From positions 1-64,000 of the forward strand of contig JAJDYN010000002.1 in the NCBI GenBank assembly GCA_022825135.1: a stretch of DNA of 64,000 nucleotides. Reading direction: 5' to 3'. Source of the stretch: Gemmatimonadota bacterium (GTDB taxonomy: Bacteria; Gemmatimonadota; Gemmatimonadetes; Longimicrobiales; Gaopeijiaceae). Under the pieces are notes generated by a model. That model saw nothing but the letters and a program-made list of their open reading frames with translations. It had not been told where the DNA came from and did not search any database. Positions 60,857 to 64,000 of the stretch are shown in pieces. Both the position numbers and the translations under genes were made by a program. Positions within the stretch are counted from its first letter, which is position 1, and every line of letters begins with the position of its first letter.

Positions 60857-62446
60857 ATGTCCACTGCCGCCGCGACCGCACTCGCCCCGACTCTTCCTGC
60901 CCCAGCCCATCCTTCGCCAACCCTTCCTTCCTCAGCCCCCGCCCCTCCTTCCGCAGTCCCAGCCCCGGCCCATCCTTCGCCAGCTCGTCCCGCCACGCGC
61001 GCGGTCGCCCCGGCTGAAGCCGCTTCGATCACGCCCATTGGCGGGGTCCGCCTGGACATCGATCCCCTTGGCGACGAGATCGCCCTGCTCAGCGCCCACA
61101 TTACCGCCGCCACATATCGGCTGCTCTGCCTGCTGAGAGTCTACGACGAACAAGAACGCTGGCAGGGATTCCGCTCCTGCGCCCACTGGCTCTCCTGGCG
61201 CACCGGCATCTCGCTCGGGCCCGCCCGCGAGAAAGTGCGCGTGGCCCGCTGCCTGCCTTCCCTGTCGCTCATCCCCGAAGCCTTCGCCAGCGGTGAGATC
61301 TCGTACTCGAAGGTGCGGGCCATGACCCGCATCGCCACCGCCGAAAACGAGGCCGAGCTCCTCGACTTCGCCCGCCACGGCACCACCTCGCATGTGGAAA
61401 CGCTGGTCCGCCATTGGCGCCGCCTCGACCGGGGCGACGCCTCTGAGGCCGACCGTGCCGAGCGCCGCGGCCTCTCGCTGTGGCTCACCGACGACGGGAG
61501 CTACGAGGTGCGGGGCCGGCTCAACCCGGAGGTGGGCGCCCTGCTCCTGAAGGCGCTCGAGGTGGCCGAAGCCCGGCTCTACCGCGCCGAGCGCAACGCC
61601 GGGACCGAGCACAAGACCACGGCGGTGCAACGCCGGGCGGACGCCCTGGGGCTTTGGCTGGAGGAGCGCGTGCAGCCTCAGGTACAGCTTGTGGTCCACT
61701 CGTTCGAAGGCGGCGGGCACCGGGAGTCGGAACAACAGGAGGGGCAGGAACAGCAGGCGGCGCCGGAGCAGCGGGAGAAGCCGGAGCAGCGGGAGGAGCA
61801 GCAAGGACACGCATCGACCGCCGTGCTGGTCACGGACGAGGGCGCGCGCGTTTCAGCTGAAACGTCTTTGCGGCTCGTCTGCGATGCCGAGGTAGTGCCC
61901 ATCGCGCGGTCCGGCGACGGATCGGTGCTCGATGTCGGGCGCCGGCGTCGGACCGTGGGCTGGAGGCTGCGCAAGGCCCTCGAAGCGCGCGATGGCGGGT
62001 GCCGCTTCCCCGGATGCGACTCACGCGCGCGCACGCACGCGCATCATATCACGCCGTGGGCCGACGGTGGGGAGACGGCCATGAACAACCTTGTGCTGCT
62101 GTGTCCCTTCCACCACCGCGCGGTTCACGAAGGGGGTTGGCAGGTAGAGATGGACGAACCGGGAGCCCCGCGCTTCTTCAATCCCCCGGGCGTTCGAGTC
62201 CCGGCAGTGCCGGTGGCTCCGGACATCGGCGTGCTGGCGCCCCGCGCCGACTCGTTGATCGGTCCCCCGGCGTCCCCGGCTCAGGACTTCGGCCTGGCCC
62301 GCTGGCACGGCCGGGACGGCATCGATGCGTGGACCGCGACCACGCTGTGGACGGGCGAACGCGTCGACTGGGACTGGGCAATGTTGTGCCTCTGGAGGGA
62401 CGGCGGTGAGAGACGGAGGGAAGGGGGACACACCGGCCGGTCCTGA
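60857..62446 (+). CDS. DUF222-HNH endonuclease
   Basis: A 529-residue protein with the layout of mycobacterial REP13E12-type proteins: an Ala/Pro-rich leader, a DUF222 domain (residues about 60-270; DEIALLSAHITAATYRLLCL, WRTGISLGPAREKVRVARCL), a Gln/Glu-rich linker (SEQQEGQEQQAAPEQREKPE), then an HNH domain with RDGGCRFPGCDSRARTHAHH and CPFHHRAVHEGGW. It starts 41 bases after kdtA. Such genes are repeated and mobile in many genomes; the nuclease target is unknown. Confidence 0.82.
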   Translation: MSTAAATALAPTLPAPAHPSPTLPSSAPAPPSAVPAPAHPSPARPATRAVAPAEAASITPIGGVRLDIDPLGDEIALLSAHITAATYRLLCLLRVYDEQERWQGFRSCAHWLSWRTGISLGPAREKVRVARCLPSLSLIPEAFASGEISYSKVRAMTRIATAENEAELLDFARHGTTSHVETLVRHWRRLDRGDASEADRAERRGLSLWLTDDGSYEVRGRLNPEVGALLLKALEVAEARLYRAERNAGTEHKTTAVQRRADALGLWLEERVQPQVQLVVHSFEGGGHRESEQQEGQEQQAAPEQREKPEQREEQQGHASTAVLVTDEGARVSAETSLRLVCDAEVVPIARSGDGSVLDVGRRRRTVGWRLRKALEARDGGCRFPGCDSRARTHAHHITPWADGGETAMNNLVLLCPFHHRAVHEGGWQVEMDEPGAPRFFNPPGVRVPAVPVAPDIGVLAPRADSLIGPPASPAQDFGLARWHGRDGIDAWTATTLWTGERVDWDWAMLCLWRDGGERRREGGHTGRS

Positions 62447-62511
62447 TTGCCCGCTCGAGGCGCGGGATCGGCACGATGCAGAAACCCGGAGCTAGAGCCA
62501 GGAATCGATGA

Positions 62512-63417
62512 GGTACAGTCGATCCCTCCAGCTTCGTCACAGAGCACCTCGGTCAGCGGCACGCCGACTTGCTGTGGAAGATGCAAACCGTCAAGAGGAA
62601 ATGGCTCTATCTGCTGGTGCTCCTCGAGTTCCAGTCGACGGTCGACTCCCGCATGGCGTTGCGCATGCTCGACTATACGATCCGTGTTCTGCAGGGTCTC
62701 GTTCGGGATGATCTCGATCCCGATGCGCGATTCCCACCCATCCTTCCCCTCGTCATCTACAACGGCCACCGTCGCTGGAACGCGCCAACGGAGGTACGTG
62801 ATCAGTTCGCACCGGTACCTCGTGAATTGGTTGGCTACCTGCCCAGGCATCGGTATCTTCTCCTTGACCTCAGAGCTCTCGATCCAATGCTGCTTCCGGT
62901 GGAGAACGTGGTCTCGCTGGTGACGATGCTCGAGCAGGCCGGCTCGCAGACTCAGCTGGAGGAACTGGGAGCGTCGCTGGCCGACTGGCTACGACGGATC
63001 GGCGAGACGGAGTTGCTCGACAGCTTCGAGGCCTGGATCACGCAGGTGCTGGAGGAACGAACTGGTCCGCGGGGCAGGCGGGATCTCAGTATCGGAACCG
63101 AGGAGGATAGCGGAATGTCTTCTGTATTGGCCGAACGGGTGAGAAGGTGGGGCGACGAGTTGAACCAGCAGTGGCTGGAGAAGGGCATCCGTCAGGGGCG
63201 GCGCGAGGGCATCCGTCAGGGGCGGCGCGAGGGGATCCGGCGGGAGCGCGCCCTGATCTTGCGGCTGGCCGGACGGCGGTTCGGCTCGCCCGCTGCTGAA
63301 CGGCTCGCACCACTGCTCGGTGAGCTATCGGACCACGAACGCATCGCAGCCGTGGCAGACGCCGTGATCGAATGCGAGACCGCCGAAGATCTCCTCGCTC
63401 GGGCAGAAGAAGCCTGA
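62512..63417 (+). pseudogene. Rpn/YhgA-like PD-(D/E)XK nuclease gene, 5'-truncated
   Basis: The frame encodes WKMQTVKRKWLYLLVLLEFQ, the core strand with E-x-Q of the Rpn (transposase_31) nucleases, then LDYTIRVLQGLVRD and ILPLVIYNGHRRWNAP. The usual first ~50 residues, with the conserved opening 'S-Y-K-x-L-F', are absent; the frame is blocked by TGA at 62509 and has only a TTG at 62569. The C-terminus holds two tandem GIRQGRRE units before a helical tail, a feature common in the family. Probably inactive, though a short form could be made from TTG. Confidence 0.65.
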
Positions 63418-63439
63418 AAGACGCCGGGGCCGCCCGGCT

Positions 63440-64000
63440 TCAGCTCCCCCTCCACACAACGCCCACCTTCAACCCCGTCTCCCCCGCGTCCAGCACCGTG
63501 GGGACCGTCACGCCCACCTCCGTGAACTGCGCGGTCCACTGCTCGTCGCAATAGGGTGTGTGGCTGGCTTCGATGCGCAGCCCCAGCGCCTCGCCAAGCC
63601 CCTTCTCCACGCCGACGCCGAAAGTGAAGGCCTGGTGGTTCAGGTCGCGCGCATCGGTTCCCGAAACGTAATCGGAGGGCCCGCAGCCGTCCGGCGACAT
63701 GCAGCCGTTGAAGCGATTCGTCAGCCCGACCTGCGCGAGGCGAATGCCCGCGAGCAGAAACACCGTCGCATCGTTCGACGCCAGTGCGCCCGGACTGCCG
63801 CCGATCTCGACCGTCAGGCCATAGCTTCGCTTCCTGTCGAAGGTCCACTGATCCGGCCAGCTTTCGCCAAGCTGATTGCGCCCCGGGGAGTCCCCGACAC
63901 CGGCCATCTGCCCGTCCACGGCCGCGAGATGAAGCGTGGCATCGACGCGCGCGCCCATGTGGAACCCACTCCCGCCGAGCGGCGCCCGATAGCCGAGGAA
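63440..64000 (-). CDS. Outer-membrane beta-barrel protein, partial (runs off right edge)
   Basis: A minus-strand frame open to the right edge, at least 186 residues. Alternating strands (RSYGLTVEIGGSPG, ATVFLLAGIRLAQVGL, HQAFTFGVGVEKGLGEALGL, RIEASHTPYC) and a final VVWRGS suggest a small outer-membrane barrel. The N-terminus and any signal lie outside the window. Two cysteines in MSPDGCGPSDYV and a third nearby could form a loop disulfide. Function unknown. Confidence 0.6.
   Translation of the reverse strand, partial: FLGYRAPLGGSGFHMGARVDATLHLAAVDGQMAGVGDSPGRNQLGESWPDQWTFDRKRSYGLTVEIGGSPGALASNDATVFLLAGIRLAQVGLTNRFNGCMSPDGCGPSDYVSGTDARDLNHQAFTFGVGVEKGLGEALGLRIEASHTPYCDEQWTAQFTEVGVTVPTVLDAGETGLKVGVVWRGS

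Overview
This window reads as GC-rich chromosome from a diderm (Gram-negative) bacterium, most plausibly of the Gemmatimonadota or a relative; I infer this from style, not from a marker gene. It has LPS genes (a Kdo transferase and a family 9 glycosyltransferase), many lipobox and twin-arginine exported proteins, Ig-like and leucine-rich-repeat surface proteins, amidohydrolase/CehA/P1-type secreted hydrolases and an argR-led arginine operon. No rRNA, tRNA or CRISPR array was recognised.

Layout. 1-3.1 kb is accessory DNA: an integrase N-terminus leaving the left edge, a C-terminal coding remnant, a NucS-like nuclease, and a gene whose 5' end looks frameshifted. 3.1-3.8 kb is gene-free and holds a compact multi-hairpin element. 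4-8.4 kb (minus strand) is a putative peptide locus: a membrane-anchored CxxC thioredoxin-like protein, a tiny six-cysteine secreted peptide and a beta-propeller lipoprotein. It lies next to a PAS histidine kinase/LuxR response regulator pair, and similar CGGGARAATCC-like motifs occur on both sides of that pair. 8.7-10.1 kb has small unknown proteins and an IS21 IstB remnant. 10.5-19.7 kb has an amidohydrolase lipoprotein, an AAA_14/DUF4143 ATPase behind three 22-bp phased repeats, a PD40-CehA hydrolase, a DUF4105 protein and an NCS2 permease. 19.9-23.3 kb is a divergent Ku/LigD end-joining module.

23.5-30.5 kb has a hydrolase, a MoaD/ThiS-like protein coupled to a BNR-repeat protein, a DUF72 protein, a broken Fic gene, a two-subunit GMC dehydrogenase and a deoxyhypusine-synthase-like enzyme. 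30.7-35.6 kb is the arginine operon argR - DUF1611-like P-loop protein - argC - argD - argB, preceded by operator-like palindromes. It has no recognisable ArgA, ArgJ or GNAT acetyltransferase. 35.7-37.3 kb is a one-base-overlapping pair: a three-cysteine Gp37/Gp68 (DUF5131) protein and its TcmP partner. 37.4-46.9 kb is mostly metabolic or secreted enzymes (cysteine synthase, amidase, DUF1015, P1 peptidase with an SSF symporter, PqqB-like MBL protein, CYTH protein).

47-53 kb is housekeeping on the minus strand (rlpA, dnaE, heptosyltransferase-like). 53-58.7 kb holds a large leucine-rich-repeat metzincin lipoprotein, an Ig-like lipoprotein and an Ig remnant. 59.2-64 kb has kdtA, a DUF222-HNH nuclease, a 5'-truncated Rpn-type gene and an outer-membrane protein leaving the right edge. 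An 81-bp repeat occurs twice, about 23.5 kb apart and in opposite orientation (23455 and 47068).
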